NCBI RefSeq assembly: GCF_001669775.1
Contig: NZ_LXWK01000016.1
Span: 124,001 to 188,000 of the forward strand
DNA: 64,000 nt
DNA from: Rheinheimera sp. SA_1
GTDB lineage: Bacteria > Pseudomonadota > Gammaproteobacteria > Enterobacterales > Alteromonadaceae
Direction of reading: 5' to 3'
The position numbers and the translations under genes are program-made. Shown piece by piece: positions 8,763-18,726 of this stretch; the first letter of the stretch is position 1, and each line of letters starts with the position of its first letter. The notes below the pieces were generated by a model, which saw nothing but the letters and a program-made list of their open reading frames with translations, was not told where the DNA came from and did not search any database.

Positions 8763-11141
8763 TTAGAAGCGGGCAGTGATGCCCAGCGTCAAAGCACGAC
8801 CCGGCAGTGGTGCATCGTCTTTGATAAAGGAACTATGCACATATCCGAGCTTATCGGTGAGGTTCGAGCCTTTGATAAAGGCGGTCATGTCGATTGACGA
8901 CAGGTCAAAGTAATAGCTTAAACTTGCATCAATGCTGGTGTAAGACGCTGTCGCCGACTCAAATTCCGATACTTTATTTTGGCGGGCATAATGGGTGGCG
9001 CCAACATTGGCACTCCACGCTTGTGCCTGATACTGATATTCAACACCGGCTTTGATCGGCGGGATCCGTGGCAAATCACCACCGTCTTTTAAGCTGGCGC
9101 GCACTGAATCGGCGAACAAAGAGACTTGTTGGGCGGAATCAACCTGATAAGCCAGCGCAAATTCCAGACCGTACATCCGAACATCGTTTTGCTGATACTG
9201 ATAGATATCAAAATCACCATGGGCATGGTCGTGCGCATCTTCATCATCATGACCGCTATGGTCATGTGCTGCCAAATCTTCCATCGTCAAACCGGTGTTG
9301 GCCTGATACAGGTAGTTATCAATCTGATTGTAAAAGAAGTTATAGCTAAAGGTCAGGTCACCATCGATTTTACGAAACCCAATGTCGATATTGTTGGCGG
9401 TTTCGGCAGGCATTTTATTGGTATTTAATAAAATTTCACCTTCATCGTCCAGTTGATAAGCTAAGCCCAGTTCATAACTACTGGTCGCAATATGGGCGCC
9501 GTTAGCGTAGATTTCGGCAGCAGATGGCGCACGTTCTGAACGACTGGCACTGACGGCCCATTGATAACCTGGCACAAAATTCCAGACTAAACCTGCAGAG
9601 ACGCTGGCGGCGGTGAATTTTGCAAAGTCGCTACTGTGCTCTTCATGCTCATCATCGTGATCTTCTTCATGCTCATGCGCCAATTCAATGGCATCAGCCC
9701 GATGTTTGGTCCGTTCAACACGAGCACCAAGCTGGGCCGTCACTTCGCCAAAAGTTTTTTCTTCCAGAAGAAATAACGCATAGCTGTTAGAAACCGATGG
9801 TGGGGTAAAGGCTTCTTCACCAAACGCCGCATAATCGTTGCGTTGTTGATGGATACCCAGCAAACCGTGCCAGCCAGCCAGTTCAATATGCTCAACACTT
9901 AACCGGTTTTCAAAGGACTTGTTTTTAAAGGTGGTGCCGGCAACAGCACCTTCCATTTCGATGTGCTGATAATCGGTGTATGCGCCAGTAAAGCTGAGTG
10001 TTTCAATGCCGGCAATTGGCGAATAAATTTCGCCCGCCAGGCTTACCCGATCTTGTTTGACCGCTGCATACACACCTTCTTCGGCATGGTCTGCATGATC
10101 TTCTTCATTGTGCTCATCCGTATGTTCATCTCCATGCGCATGATGGCCAGGAATACCGTACTGACTATCGATATGGCCAACCGAAACACCAAACAGACCC
10201 TGACTGCCCACCCAGCTTAAACCGCCGTTCAGCGCTTGATTGTCCAGCCATGAATTGGCCAGTTTGTCAGAGGTTTCACCTTCGTCGTTGGTGAAAGTTG
10301 GCACATCATGATCGTTGCTTTGACGGTCAAAACCATCAAAGTGCCAGGCCAGTTGGTCAACAGAACCATCGTGGGTTAATGCCAGAGATTTTTCGTCAGA
10401 TACACTGTTAAAGCGACTGTCGAGAATGGTCTGTGGGGCGCGTAGCTGGCGTGGAATTCGGTTGTCGACCACGTTCACCACACCGCCAATCGCACCGCTG
10501 CCGTAAAGCAAAGTTGCAGGGCCGCGTAATACTTCAATTTGTTCGGTGGTAATAGCATCCGCAGTAATGGCGTGATCCGGGCCTACCCGTGACACATCGC
10601 CGGTATCCAGACCGTTACTTAGCAGTTTCACTCGTGGACCATCCAGACCCCGAATAACTGGGCTCGCTGCGACAGGGCCATAGTAATTGCTGTGCACGCC
10701 GGGCAGCGATTTTAAGGTTTCGCCAATCGTCGGTGCAGTTTTTAAACTTAACGCTTCACCGCTTAACACTGAAACCGGATGGGCCATTTCTAAGTCGTAA
10801 TGATGCAAGCCCGAAGCTGAAACCGCGATACGTTCAATACCACCTGCCGTTAAAGCGATTTTCAGCTGCGTCTGGTCGGCTTTGACAAACTGATCACCAA
10901 AGCCTTTTGCGGCAATGTGTAATTCGGCGTCCAGCGGGCTTTGAATGGTAAATTCACCGGCGGCATTGGTATAGACATATTGCTGGCGGCCGTGCACATG
11001 CACTTTAGCGTTGGCGACTGGCTGGCCTTGACTGTCAACTACCAGACCTGTGACGGCTTGAGATTGTGCTTGCACCTGCAACGAAAGACTGACCAGTAAC
11101 GCCAGTGCGGCTGGTTTAAATACCGAAGAGAGAACAGTCAT
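8763..11141 (-). CDS. TonB-dependent outer-membrane receptor, ZnuD-like with three His/Asp-rich loops
   Basis: A 792-residue protein with a signal peptide ending near VQAQ, a carboxypeptidase-regulatory-like (beta-sandwich) domain at about 27-110 and a TonB plug (about 115-235, with IRGLDGPRVKLLSNG and LRGPATLLYGSGAIGG). The rest is a beta-barrel ending in aromatic TARF. Three barrel loops are packed with His, Asp and Glu: near residues 330-355 (HHAHGDEHTDEH), 484-500 (HEHEEDHDDEHEEH) and 622-645 (HDHSGHDDEDAHDHAHGD). His-rich loops of this kind are the hallmark of ZnuD-type zinc receptors. A perfect Zur-like palindrome lies 32 bp upstream of the start. Zinc uptake across the outer membrane is therefore the likely role; nickel or cobalt are alternatives. 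No zinc ABC transporter is adjacent. Confidence 0.88.
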   Translation of the reverse strand: MTVLSSVFKPAALALLVSLSLQVQAQSQAVTGLVVDSQGQPVANAKVHVHGRQQYVYTNAAGEFTIQSPLDAELHIAAKGFGDQFVKADQTQLKIALTAGGIERIAVSASGLHHYDLEMAHPVSVLSGEALSLKTAPTIGETLKSLPGVHSNYYGPVAASPVIRGLDGPRVKLLSNGLDTGDVSRVGPDHAITADAITTEQIEVLRGPATLLYGSGAIGGVVNVVDNRIPRQLRAPQTILDSRFNSVSDEKSLALTHDGSVDQLAWHFDGFDRQSNDHDVPTFTNDEGETSDKLANSWLDNQALNGGLSWVGSQGLFGVSVGHIDSQYGIPGHHAHGDEHTDEHNEEDHADHAEEGVYAAVKQDRVSLAGEIYSPIAGIETLSFTGAYTDYQHIEMEGAVAGTTFKNKSFENRLSVEHIELAGWHGLLGIHQQRNDYAAFGEEAFTPPSVSNSYALFLLEEKTFGEVTAQLGARVERTKHRADAIELAHEHEEDHDDEHEEHSSDFAKFTAASVSAGLVWNFVPGYQWAVSASRSERAPSAAEIYANGAHIATSSYELGLAYQLDDEGEILLNTNKMPAETANNIDIGFRKIDGDLTFSYNFFYNQIDNYLYQANTGLTMEDLAAHDHSGHDDEDAHDHAHGDFDIYQYQQNDVRMYGLEFALAYQVDSAQQVSLFADSVRASLKDGGDLPRIPPIKAGVEYQYQAQAWSANVGATHYARQNKVSEFESATASYTSIDASLSYYFDLSSIDMTAFIKGSNLTDKLGYVHSSFIKDDAPLPGRALTLGITARF

Positions 11142-11172
11142 CAGAACTACCTATAAATTACTTGCTTGTGTG

Positions 11173-11184
11173 ATGTTATAACAT
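11173..11184. promoter_or_regulatory. Zur-like operator palindrome upstream of the TonB receptor
   Basis: The perfect 12-bp palindrome ATGTTATAACAT lies 32 bp upstream of the receptor start codon (minus strand). It carries the ATGTTAT/ATAACAT half-sites of gammaproteobacterial Zur boxes. The known consensus has a wider central spacing, so this is a compact or degenerate form. Confidence 0.5.
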
Positions 11185-11373
11185 TTTACGGTGGGTGAAC
11201 TGGTTTTGACAAGCACAGATTTTCGTCGTGTCGACCAAAGTGGCATAACTTGCGATAACAGGATGTTGCTATTGAAAACAGCAATCTGCATAAACTTCGC
11301 AGAAAAACATGTCATCGGAACTTAATGCTGGCATACAATAGCCCGCAGTAAGTCCATAAAATCCGGAGTATTA

Positions 11374-12012
11374 ATGTCGTTTTGGCCTGAGTTTTTATTA
11401 GTGGCATCAGTGCATTTTGTCGCGGTTGCAAGCCCGGGGCCCGATTTTGCGATTATCTTGCGTTATGCAGTCCGTCATGGTGTGAAAGTCGCGCTTGCCG
11501 CTAGTATCGGCATTGGCTTGGGGATTTTGGTGCATGTGGCTTATTCATTACTTGGTATTGGTTTATTACTTAAGACCACGCCCTGGTTGTTTCAGCTATT
11601 TTCGGCGGTTGCGGCAGCTTATCTTGCTTACATTGGGGTGCAGGCGCTGCGAAGTGCGCCGCCATCGCAGCAACAGGATGTCACAGAGGCTGCGGTTGAA
11701 CAGGTCAGTTTGTGGCAATCGTTTCGCGCCGGATTATTGACCAATGGCTTAAATCCGAAAGCAACGTTGTTTTTTCTGGCGTTGTTTGCGGTGATTATTT
11801 CGCCAGAAACGCCAAATAGTTACAAAATTCTTTACGGTATTTATATGGCGTTTGCCACCGCAGCCTGGTTCAGTTTGCTATCCTTTTTACTAACACGCCA
11901 AAAAGTAAGACTTTTTTTGCTGCAACGTGGTTATTGGTTTGACCGGATCATGGGCTTGGTTTTGTTGGCACTGGCTATGCATTTATTGTTTAGCGCCTTT
12001 GTAGGAATGTAA
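11374..12012 (+). CDS. LysE/RhtB family amino-acid exporter
   Basis: A 212-residue inner-membrane protein with about six hydrophobic segments and the family signature near the N-terminus (VASPGPDFAIILRYAVRHG). Members export amino acids such as threonine, homoserine, leucine or lysine. A CGGAG ribosome binding site precedes the ATG. It is followed after 42 bp by the YaeQ gene on the same strand. The substrate is unknown. Confidence 0.88.
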   Translation: MSFWPEFLLVASVHFVAVASPGPDFAIILRYAVRHGVKVALAASIGIGLGILVHVAYSLLGIGLLLKTTPWLFQLFSAVAAAYLAYIGVQALRSAPPSQQQDVTEAAVEQVSLWQSFRAGLLTNGLNPKATLFFLALFAVIISPETPNSYKILYGIYMAFATAAWFSLLSFLLTRQKVRLFLLQRGYWFDRIMGLVLLALAMHLLFSAFVGM

Positions 12013-12054
12013 ACTTCAGCGCCGTTTTGCCGACTAACGCAAAGAGGTGGAAAG

Positions 12055-12630
12055 ATGCAAGTACTGAGTAAAGTGATCAGGCTGGATCTGCAATACAGCA
12101 GCCAGCAATCACATCTTTATCAACGGCAGACCTGTTATCTGGCGCCTTTTGCTCACGAGGAGGCGTCACATTTTGCCAAACGTATTTTAGCTTACTTAAG
12201 CCTCTTCGAATTACAGCCGCAACTGGCAAAACAAGACCCCTTTGGCAAACAGCCTGACTTGTTTTTACGGGATCACAATCAACATTTTCAGCTGTGGTGC
12301 CAGGTTGACTTACCCAACGAAAAACAATTGCTACGCGCGTCGCATCAATCCGATCAAGTGTTGTTGGTGCCGGACTGTGACGATTACCGACGAGCTCAGC
12401 TGCTAATCAAAGGGCTACTCAACGTACGTCTATTTTGTTTGTCTGCAGAACAACTGACCGAGTTTTGCGGCATGCTCAAAGGCCATATGCAGCTGGCAGT
12501 GTGGCGTGACGATAATTCGCTGATTGTGACGGATGGTCAGCATCAGTTGGAAATTCAGGTGGCGCCGCTGGCTACGGATCAACTATCCAGCAGGAGCGAA
12601 GGCGGGCTGACATTTACCAACAAGCACTGA
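12055..12630 (+). CDS. YaeQ family protein
   Basis: A 191-residue protein with the YaeQ pattern: an N-terminal strand with a conserved Tyr-Leu-Ala-Pro region, EEASHFAKRILAYLSLF, the KQPDLFLRDHNQHFQLWCQVDLPNEKQLLRASHQ core, and a C-terminal DGQHQLEIQV. YaeQ adopts a PD-(D/E)XK nuclease-like fold and was once proposed as an RfaH-like antiterminator; its true function is unclear. An AGAGG ribosome binding site stands before the ATG at 12055. The trhO promoter overlaps the end of this gene. Confidence 0.75.
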   Translation: MQVLSKVIRLDLQYSSQQSHLYQRQTCYLAPFAHEEASHFAKRILAYLSLFELQPQLAKQDPFGKQPDLFLRDHNQHFQLWCQVDLPNEKQLLRASHQSDQVLLVPDCDDYRRAQLLIKGLLNVRLFCLSAEQLTEFCGMLKGHMQLAVWRDDNSLIVTDGQHQLEIQVAPLATDQLSSRSEGGLTFTNKH

Positions 12631-12641
12631 TGCAGTATAAT
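12613..12641 (+). promoter_or_regulatory. Predicted sigma70 promoter for trhO
   Basis: TTTACC (12613-12618), a 17-base spacer and a consensus TATAAT (12636-12641) lie 56 bp before the trhO start codon. The promoter partly overlaps the end of the YaeQ gene. Confidence 0.6.
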
Positions 12642-12696
12642 CCGCGCCTTCTTCCATGCGCCGGATTTGCGATCCGGGCTCTGCAAACAAAGGTGA

Positions 12697-13617
12697 ATGA
12701 TGTACGTTGTAGCTGCGCTTTATAAATTTGTATCCCTGCCAGATTATGTAACCCTGCGTGACAAACTCTATCAGCACATGGTGTTGAACAAAGTGAAAGG
12801 CACATTATTGTTGGCCGAAGAAGGCATTAACGGTACTGTTTGTGGCACTCGCGAAGGTGTCGATGCATTAACCGCCTGGTTAGCAGCCGATGGCCGTTTC
12901 AGCGGGTTATCTTACAAAGAATCATTCGCCGACGAACCGGCGTTTTACCGCACGAAAGTGAAACTCAAAAAAGAAATTGTCACCATGGGTGTGGAAGGGA
13001 TTAATCCTTCACACATCGTTGGTACTTACGTCAAAGGTGATGACTGGAATACGCTGATTAGCGATCCTGACACTATCGTTATTGATACCCGTAACGATTA
13101 TGAAGTCGCCATCGGTACCTTTAAAAACGCGGTCAATCCAAATACCACCAGTTTTCGTGAATTCCCGCAGTGGGCGGCTGAAAACCTTGATAACAGCAAA
13201 CACAAAAAAGTGGCAATGTTCTGCACCGGTGGTATTCGCTGTGAAAAATCAACGGCTTATCTCAAAGAGCAGGGGTTTGACGAGGTATTTCACCTTGATG
13301 GTGGCATTTTAAAGTACTTAGAAGAAGTGCCGGAAGCTGAAAGTTTATGGCAAGGTGAGTGTTTTGTGTTTGATCAGCGTGTTGCAGTGAAGCACGGGCT
13401 GGAGCAGGGCAGTTACGATCAATGTTACGCCTGCCGGATGCCGTTGTCGCAAGCAGAAATGTTATCCCCGTTGTATGTACAAGGTTTAAGTTGCCCACAT
13501 TGCCATGACAAAATCACTGACGAGCAAAAAGCTTCGTTCAGCGAACGGCAAAAGCAGGTGGAGCTGGCGAAAGCCCGCGGCGAGCGCCATATCCGCGACG
13601 GCAACGTCGATTTCTAA
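12697..13617 (+). CDS. trhO: tRNA uridine(34) hydroxylase (rhodanese-family YceA)
   Basis: A 306-residue cytoplasmic protein. An N-terminal acylphosphatase-like domain ([31 protein letters not shown]) is followed by a rhodanese domain with the catalytic Cys in [14 protein letters not shown]-terminal Cys-rich region has paired cysteines ([16 protein letters not shown]). TrhO performs O2-dependent hydroxylation of U34 in tRNAs, the first step towards cmo5U/mcmo5U. An in-frame second ATG directly follows the first, and the AGGTGA ribosome binding site serves either one. The length and motifs are normal for the family. Confidence 0.93.
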   Translation: MMYVVAALYKFVSLPDYVTLRDKLYQHMVLNKVKGTLLLAEEGINGTVCGTREGVDALTAWLAADGRFSGLSYKESFADEPAFYRTKVKLKKEIVTMGVEGINPSHIVGTYVKGDDWNTLISDPDTIVIDTRNDYEVAIGTFKNAVNPNTTSFREFPQWAAENLDNSKHKKVAMFCTGGIRCEKSTAYLKEQGFDEVFHLDGGILKYLEEVPEAESLWQGECFVFDQRVAVKHGLEQGSYDQCYACRMPLSQAEMLSPLYVQGLSCPHCHDKITDEQKASFSERQKQVELAKARGERHIRDGNVDF

Positions 13618-13714
13618 TACTGCGTTTAACGAACGCTTCAAACTGCACTGTGAACGGTGCTTTCTAATACTGCTTTAAATTCACAACCAGAGTCAGGTCG
13701 ACCTGACTCTGGTT
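13611..13714. repeat. Direct repeat plus perfect 30-bp palindrome downstream of trhO
   Basis: TTTCTAATACTGC occurs at 13611-13623 (overlapping the trhO stop codon) and again at 13661-13673. It is followed at 13685-13714 by a perfect 30-bp palindrome (half-site AACCAGAGTCAGGTC). No T-run follows the palindrome, so it is not a standard terminator. The rest of the trhO-regulator gap (to 13872) is AT-rich and shows no gene. Confidence 0.75.
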
Positions 13715-13872
13715 GGCTGCCTGATCCAATACAGTCACCAAAAATATAAATCAGTAAATCTGCATACTTACCTTTTATTTATCCAAATCGCCTGCTAAAC
13801 CTTTGAACGTCACAACTAGATTTAACTTACTGAAATCATTCAGATGAAATGTGCGAAAGCGGGGTCTGAACC

Positions 13873-14241
13873 TTGACTGGCAAAACCGTGTTAATTGTCG
13901 ATGATTCAGCGGCGCTGCGTGCAGTGGTCGTTCAGACATTGTCCGTTGCTGGTTACCAGATGCTGGAGGCGGAACACGGTGCTGCGGCTCTGACGTTGCT
14001 GGATGGACGAAAAATTCATTTGATCATCAGTGATATTTATATGCCGGTATTGGGCGGACTTGAGTTCGTCGCCGCAGCCCGGCAATTACCAGCCTACAAG
14101 TTTGTCCCGATCATGATGCTTACTAAAGAAGCCGGGGATGAAAAAATGTTGGCAGCCCAGCAACTGGGCGCCAAGGCCTGGCTGGTGAAACCTTTTATAG
14201 CACCACAACTTCTAAAAACAGTCGCAAGGCTGTTGTATTAA
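13873..14241 (+). CDS. Single-domain CheY-like response regulator
   Basis: A 122-residue receiver domain with the acidic pair in LIVDDS, phospho-acceptor Asp at about residue 54 (ISDIYMP), the Thr in MLTKE and the Lys in LVKPF. The predicted start is TTG at 13873, because this gives the usual CheY N-terminus and no upstream ATG is available. A GTG fifteen bases downstream would remove the first beta-strand. It is first in the plus-strand arm of the chemosensory locus, 45 bp before a receptor gene. It resembles the CheY on the minus arm but is clearly a separate protein. Confidence 0.85.
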   Translation: MTGKTVLIVDDSAALRAVVVQTLSVAGYQMLEAEHGAAALTLLDGRKIHLIISDIYMPVLGGLEFVAAARQLPAYKFVPIMMLTKEAGDEKMLAAQQLGAKAWLVKPFIAPQLLKTVARLLY

Positions 14242-14286
14242 TCAGGGTTTATTAGATCAAATTTATCTTATTCACGGAGCGACGCT

Positions 14287-15837
14287 ATGGAAGCTTTTAA
14301 TAATATGAAAATCGGAACGAAACTCGGTTTAGGTTTTGCAATAGTGTTGATATTGATGGGAATTATGGGCATTTCAGCGCTGACACAAATGAGTAAAGTG
14401 AATGATCAGTCAACCGAAATTACCAGCAACTGGTTACCGGCCACGCGTTTTATAATGGATTTGAACACCAACACTTCTGATTTTCGGATCGCCGAGCTTG
14501 CCCATATCATCGCGACCAATGAAGCTGAGATGCAGCAGTTGGAAGCAGTTATGCAGAAAGTCAGTGAAACTATCGAATCGAATAAAAAGGCATATCAGGC
14601 TTTAATTGCGAGTCCTGAAGAACAAAACCTGTTTGATCAATTTGTTAAACAATACGAAGCCTACCGGCAAGTGCACGACAAAGTACTGCAATTGTCGCGG
14701 CAGTTAAAAACTGAAGAAGCGATGGTGTTGATTAATGGCGAATCGCAAAAGCTGTTTGACGCAAGTTCCGCGACCGCAGTTCAGTTGGTTGAGCTTAATG
14801 TGGCTGGTGCGGATGCAGCCAGTAAACTCGGCGATGCTATCTACGCCTCAGCGCAGCAATTGGTGACCATTATAATGATGATTAGTTTGATCCTCGGGGG
14901 GCTGATTGCATTTTTTATCGTTAAGAATCTATTGCGTCAACTTGGTGGTGAACCTTCTTATGCTGCGAACGTAGTGGCGGCAGTGTCAGCTGGTGATTTG
15001 ACGGTCCAGGTGCAACTGAAAAAAGGTGACGACCACAGCATGCTGGCAGGCATCGCGCAGATGGTAGTGAAACTGTCGTCAATCGTTGGCGAAGTGCGAA
15101 GTGCCGCTGACAACCTTTCTTCGGCTTCAGAAGAAGTCAGTTCAACCGCGCAGACCATGTCGCAAGCCACCAGTGAACAGGCTGCCAGTGTTGAAGAGAC
15201 CAGTGCTTCAGTGGAAGAAATGAGCGCATCAGTTGGCCAAAACGCTGAAAATGCCAAAGTCACTGAAAGCATTGCCTCCAAAGCTGCACAATTGGCCGGC
15301 GAAGGTGGACAGGCCGTTGGTCAGACAGTCACTGCAATGAAAAGTATCGCCAATAAAATCAGCATCATTGATGACATCGCTTATCAGACAAATCTATTGG
15401 CCTTGAATGCCGCTATCGAAGCTGCCAGAGCGGGCACCCATGGCCGTGGTTTTGCAGTGGTCGCGGCCGAGGTGCGCAAACTGGCAGAGCGGAGCCAGAT
15501 TGCGGCGCAGGAAATCAGTGAAGTAGCCCGAAACAGTGTTGGGCTGGCGGAGAAAGCCGGTTCGTTATTAACAGAAATTGTGCCAGGCATTTTACGCACC
15601 TCGGAACTGGTGCAGGAAATCAGCGCGGCCAGTGACGAGCAAAGCAGCGGCGCCACGCAAATTAACATCGCGATGACCCAGTTAAATCAAATTACCCAAC
15701 AAAATGCGGCCAGCAGTGAAGAGCTGGCGGCGACCGCTGAAGAAATGAGTGGGCAGGCCGAGCAGCTGCAGGAGCTGATTGGGTTCTTTAAAGTTGGTCC
15801 AACGGCCGCTGGTACAGCCAAAGCATATCACTACTAA
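14287..15837 (+). CDS. Methyl-accepting chemotaxis protein (4HB_MCP type)
   Basis: A 516-residue receptor. It has TM1 at about 12-33, a periplasmic four-helix-bundle sensor at about 34-190, TM2 at about 193-214, a HAMP domain starting at [17 protein letters not shown], and a cytoplasmic signalling hairpin. The tip near 360-400 carries the conserved [20 protein letters not shown]. Gln/Glu pairs typical of methylation and deamidation sites flank the tip. Unlike the minus-arm receptor it lacks a long C-terminal linker and ends KAYHY. An ACGGAGCGACGC ribosome-binding region precedes the ATG. It stands between a response regulator and cheD. The ligand is unknown. Confidence 0.93.
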   Translation: MEAFNNMKIGTKLGLGFAIVLILMGIMGISALTQMSKVNDQSTEITSNWLPATRFIMDLNTNTSDFRIAELAHIIATNEAEMQQLEAVMQKVSETIESNKKAYQALIASPEEQNLFDQFVKQYEAYRQVHDKVLQLSRQLKTEEAMVLINGESQKLFDASSATAVQLVELNVAGADAASKLGDAIYASAQQLVTIIMMISLILGGLIAFFIVKNLLRQLGGEPSYAANVVAAVSAGDLTVQVQLKKGDDHSMLAGIAQMVVKLSSIVGEVRSAADNLSSASEEVSSTAQTMSQATSEQAASVEETSASVEEMSASVGQNAENAKVTESIASKAAQLAGEGGQAVGQTVTAMKSIANKISIIDDIAYQTNLLALNAAIEAARAGTHGRGFAVVAAEVRKLAERSQIAAQEISEVARNSVGLAEKAGSLLTEIVPGILRTSELVQEISAASDEQSSGATQINIAMTQLNQITQQNAASSEELAATAEEMSGQAEQLQELIGFFKVGPTAAGTAKAYHY

Positions 15838-15937
15838 GTAGCTGAAGTACCACAGCATTGTGGATAAACCGTTCTAAACAATCATGCAGGGAAGTTGGCC
15901 AATGCTTGTTGTGTTGGCTTCCCCGCGCAGGAAAGCC

Positions 15938-16429
15938 ATGGTCAGGCCTGTTGCTCCGCCTCATGTCATCGATATGTTTTTGCAACCCGGCGAATGGTTG
16001 ATTGCAGATCGGGATTGTCGTATCCGTACGTTGTTGGGGTCCTGTGTTTCTTTTACCTGTTGGCATGCTGCTGCAAGAATCGGCGGGATGACGCATTTTT
16101 TGTTACCAGCAGCTTCAGCGGCGGCAACAGAGCTGGCTCCGGGCCGTTATGCTGACAGTGGATTGTCGGCCATGCTCAGTGATCTGGAAAAACTTGGTTT
16201 GAAAAAGAATCAGCTGCAGGTGAAGATTTTTGGCGGTGCCTGTATGTTCAGTGGGAAAATTGCGCAAACGCGGCAAATAGGTCAACAGAATATAGCTGCG
16301 GCACGGCAACTGATTGTGCATCATGGCTTAAATTGTGTTGCAGAGCATGTTGGCGGTTTTCATCACCGTAACCTGATTTTTGAAGTATGGAGCGGTCAGG
16401 TCTGGTTAAAACAAGTGAAAAACGACTAG
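15938..16429 (+). CDS. cheD: Chemoreceptor glutamine deamidase CheD
   Basis: CheD deamidates receptor glutamines to glutamates to tune adaptation. The catalytic Cys is in LGSCVSFTC (about residue 36) and the partner His in MTHFLLP (about residue 53). The FGGACMF segment and C-terminal EHVGGFHHRNLIFEVWSGQV are family hallmarks. The frame is open from ATG 15884; ATGs also occur at 15902 and 15938. I chose 15938 for its AGGAAA site at good spacing and family-typical length of 163 residues; 15902 also has an AGGGA site. Its stop overlaps the stop of the convergent REC-EAL gene in a shared CTAG, leaving no room for a terminator. Confidence 0.88.
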   Translation: MVRPVAPPHVIDMFLQPGEWLIADRDCRIRTLLGSCVSFTCWHAAARIGGMTHFLLPAASAAATELAPGRYADSGLSAMLSDLEKLGLKKNQLQVKIFGGACMFSGKIAQTRQIGQQNIAAARQLIVHHGLNCVAEHVGGFHHRNLIFEVWSGQVWLKQVKND

Positions 16430-17640
16430 CTTGCCCGTTGCGCTAATCCAATCGGCTGGCATCCTTCCAGTACCCAGCAGATCAAATCAGCGCTGTTCAT
16501 CGGTTTGGCAACATAATAACCCTGTACTATCAGTCCGTTAAACCGCGTCAGATATTGCCAGTCGGCAGCATTTTCAACGCCTTCAGCCACCACATGAATA
16601 CCTAATTTACTACACATTGAGACCGTACTTTCAAAAATAACCTGCAGATGGGGGCGGCTGGCGATACCATCTACCAGGCTGCGGTCAATTTTTAATTCGG
16701 TAAACGGAATTTGTGACAGCTGTTTAACTGAGGAATAACCGGTGCCGTAATCATCAATCGACAAACCAAAGCCAGATAACCGTAGTCTACTCAGGAACGC
16801 CAGCGCCTGTCCCATATTGTGAATAACCGCAGTTTCTGTCACTTCAAAAATTAAATCGGTCGGCAGAATTGGCGACTGCGCCAGTAGCTTATTCACTTGC
16901 AACATAAACGAATTGTTTTCAAAAGACGTCGCCGATAAATTGACCGAAATCGTGCTGGAAAAGCCTTGTTTTTTCCATTGTTCCAGTTGTGCAATTGCCT
17001 GCAACAATACTTCGTAACTCAGGGCATCAATCAGTTGATAACGCTCGCAGATGGCGATGAAATCACCGGGATACACCAGCCCCCGGGTTGGATGTTGCAA
17101 GCGAACCAAGGCTTCGACGCCGGCAAGATTGCCGGTGCTGCGATCAACTTTCGGCTGATAGTGCAGGATAAACCGATGCTGCAGGATCGCTTCGCGCAAC
17201 TCGTTAAATTCCAACGGTGATAATTCGACTCTGGTTTTGGCAACGGACTTTTGCACGGCCTGTTGACTGAGTTGCGCCACCAAATCGGCAAATAACGTGG
17301 CATTCACCGGTTTTTGCATGCTTCCTACCACATTCAGTCCATCAGATTTTGCCATAAGCTCAACGGAACTAATCAGATTCAGTTCGCGGCCACTGACGAT
17401 AATTACTTTGACCGCAGAATGCATCTGAGCAATTTGATGAAGTAGTTCGATGCCATCCAGATCCGGCATTTCGAGGTCGCAAATCAATAAGTCGATTTGT
17501 TGCTGCGCCAGGATCGGCAGCGCGATTTCGCCGTTTTCAGCCACATAAAATTGGGTCATCCCCGCATCGCGACAAAGCTGCAGCAGATACTCCCGTTGTA
17601 CGGCGCTGTCATCAACAATCAAGACTTTCAGACTATCCAT
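16426..17640 (-). CDS. Response regulator with EAL (c-di-GMP phosphodiesterase) output domain
   Basis: A 404-residue protein with a receiver domain at 1-125 (DDS acidic pair, phospho-Asp about 55 in ICDLEMPD, Lys in MQKPV) and an EAL domain at about 150-392. The catalytic residues look complete: GVEALVR, the Asn in SVNLSA, EVTETA, SIDDYGTGYSS, ELKIDRSLV, VAEGVE and QGYYVAKP. It should hydrolyse c-di-GMP under control of phosphorylation, presumably by the CheA encoded in the same operon. It is the last gene of the minus-strand chemosensory operon, with an 11-base gap after cheB, so co-transcription is likely. Confidence 0.92.
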   Translation of the reverse strand: MDSLKVLIVDDSAVQREYLLQLCRDAGMTQFYVAENGEIALPILAQQQIDLLICDLEMPDLDGIELLHQIAQMHSAVKVIIVSGRELNLISSVELMAKSDGLNVVGSMQKPVNATLFADLVAQLSQQAVQKSVAKTRVELSPLEFNELREAILQHRFILHYQPKVDRSTGNLAGVEALVRLQHPTRGLVYPGDFIAICERYQLIDALSYEVLLQAIAQLEQWKKQGFSSTISVNLSATSFENNSFMLQVNKLLAQSPILPTDLIFEVTETAVIHNMGQALAFLSRLRLSGFGLSIDDYGTGYSSVKQLSQIPFTELKIDRSLVDGIASRPHLQVIFESTVSMCSKLGIHVVAEGVENAADWQYLTRFNGLIVQGYYVAKPMNSADLICWVLEGCQPIGLAQRAS

Positions 17641-17651
17641 GTAGTTCCCTT

Positions 17652-18716
17652 TTACTGACTGTACTTCATCATGATACCGGGGATCCGGTCGAGCCCGACG
17701 ATGTAGTCAACGGCATTACGTTTAATGGCCTCTTTGGGCATGCCAAAGACCACACAGCTCTCTTCGTCCTGGGCAAAAGTTCTGGCACCGGCTTCACGCA
17801 TTTCCAATAATCCGCGGGCGCCATCGTCACCCATGCCGGTCATAATAATGCCGATTGCATTCACGCCAGCAACTTTGGCCACACTGCGAAATAACACGTC
17901 AACTGACGGACAATGGCGGTTCACGGCCGGACCGGGTTTGACCAGCGCCTGATAATAGGCACCATTGCGGCCAATCGACAGATGTTGGCCGCCCGGGGCA
18001 ATCAGCGCCAAGCCAGGGCGGATCCGGTCGCCATGGCGCGCCTCCCTAACTTCGATACTACAGATAGAGTTTAGACGGGCGGCGAACGCAGCGGTAAATT
18101 TCTCCGGCATATGTTGCACGATGACAATGCCCTCACATACCGACGTCAGTTGTGATAGCAGATATTCCAGGGCGATAGTGCCCCCCGTAGAGGTGCCAAT
18201 AGCAATCACGCGCTCGGTGGTCTTCGCCATTGCTGCCGGTTCTGCTTCCTGTGGCGTCATCACCGGCGATGGCGGCAACAAAGTGCGGGGTATCAGGTTT
18301 TTTGTATTTGTTTTCGCCGCTTCGCGAATCGCATCAGCAAACTGTTGTTTATTGCTGGTCAAAAATTCTTTTACGCCCAGCTGCGGTTTGGTGAAGATGC
18401 CGGCAGCTCCGGCCTGCATAGCCTGCATCGTGGTGGCTGCGCCTTTTTCGGTCAGCGATGAGCAAATCAGCACCGGTGTCGGACGGGTTGACATGATCTG
18501 TTTTAAAAAGGTAATACCATCCATACGCGGCATTTCTACATCGAGCGTGATCACATCCGGCCATTCTTTGTTCATCTTGGCCATGGCGAAAATTGGATCA
18601 GGCGCCGTCGCCATCACTTCAATATCAGAAAATCCATCCAGCAGCTGAGCCAGCACTTGCCGGACCAACGCCGAATCATCGACGATCAACACCTTTATCC
18701 GTCGTTGTGCAGACAT
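17652..18716 (-). CDS. cheB: Chemotaxis protein-glutamate methylesterase CheB
   Basis: A 354-residue protein with an N-terminal receiver domain (phospho-Asp about 59 in [11 protein letters not shown]) and a C-terminal methylesterase. The catalytic triad is Ser in GTSTGG (about residue 175), His in QHMPEKF and Asp in MTGMGDDGA. It demethylates receptors and, when phosphorylated, provides adaptation feedback. It lies ten bases after cheR and eleven before the REC-EAL gene. A long antisense open frame across this gene is a coding shadow. Confidence 0.95.
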   Translation of the reverse strand: MSAQRRIKVLIVDDSALVRQVLAQLLDGFSDIEVMATAPDPIFAMAKMNKEWPDVITLDVEMPRMDGITFLKQIMSTRPTPVLICSSLTEKGAATTMQAMQAGAAGIFTKPQLGVKEFLTSNKQQFADAIREAAKTNTKNLIPRTLLPPSPVMTPQEAEPAAMAKTTERVIAIGTSTGGTIALEYLLSQLTSVCEGIVIVQHMPEKFTAAFAARLNSICSIEVREARHGDRIRPGLALIAPGGQHLSIGRNGAYYQALVKPGPAVNRHCPSVDVLFRSVAKVAGVNAIGIIMTGMGDDGARGLLEMREAGARTFAQDEESCVVFGMPKEAIKRNAVDYIVGLDRIPGIMMKYSQ

Positions 18717-18726
18717 TCAGACTCCT

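Noticed and set aside
17965-18648. 227-codon open frame on the plus strand
   Set aside because: It lies fully antisense to cheB, which has complete catalytic motifs, and its translation has no recognisable domain.
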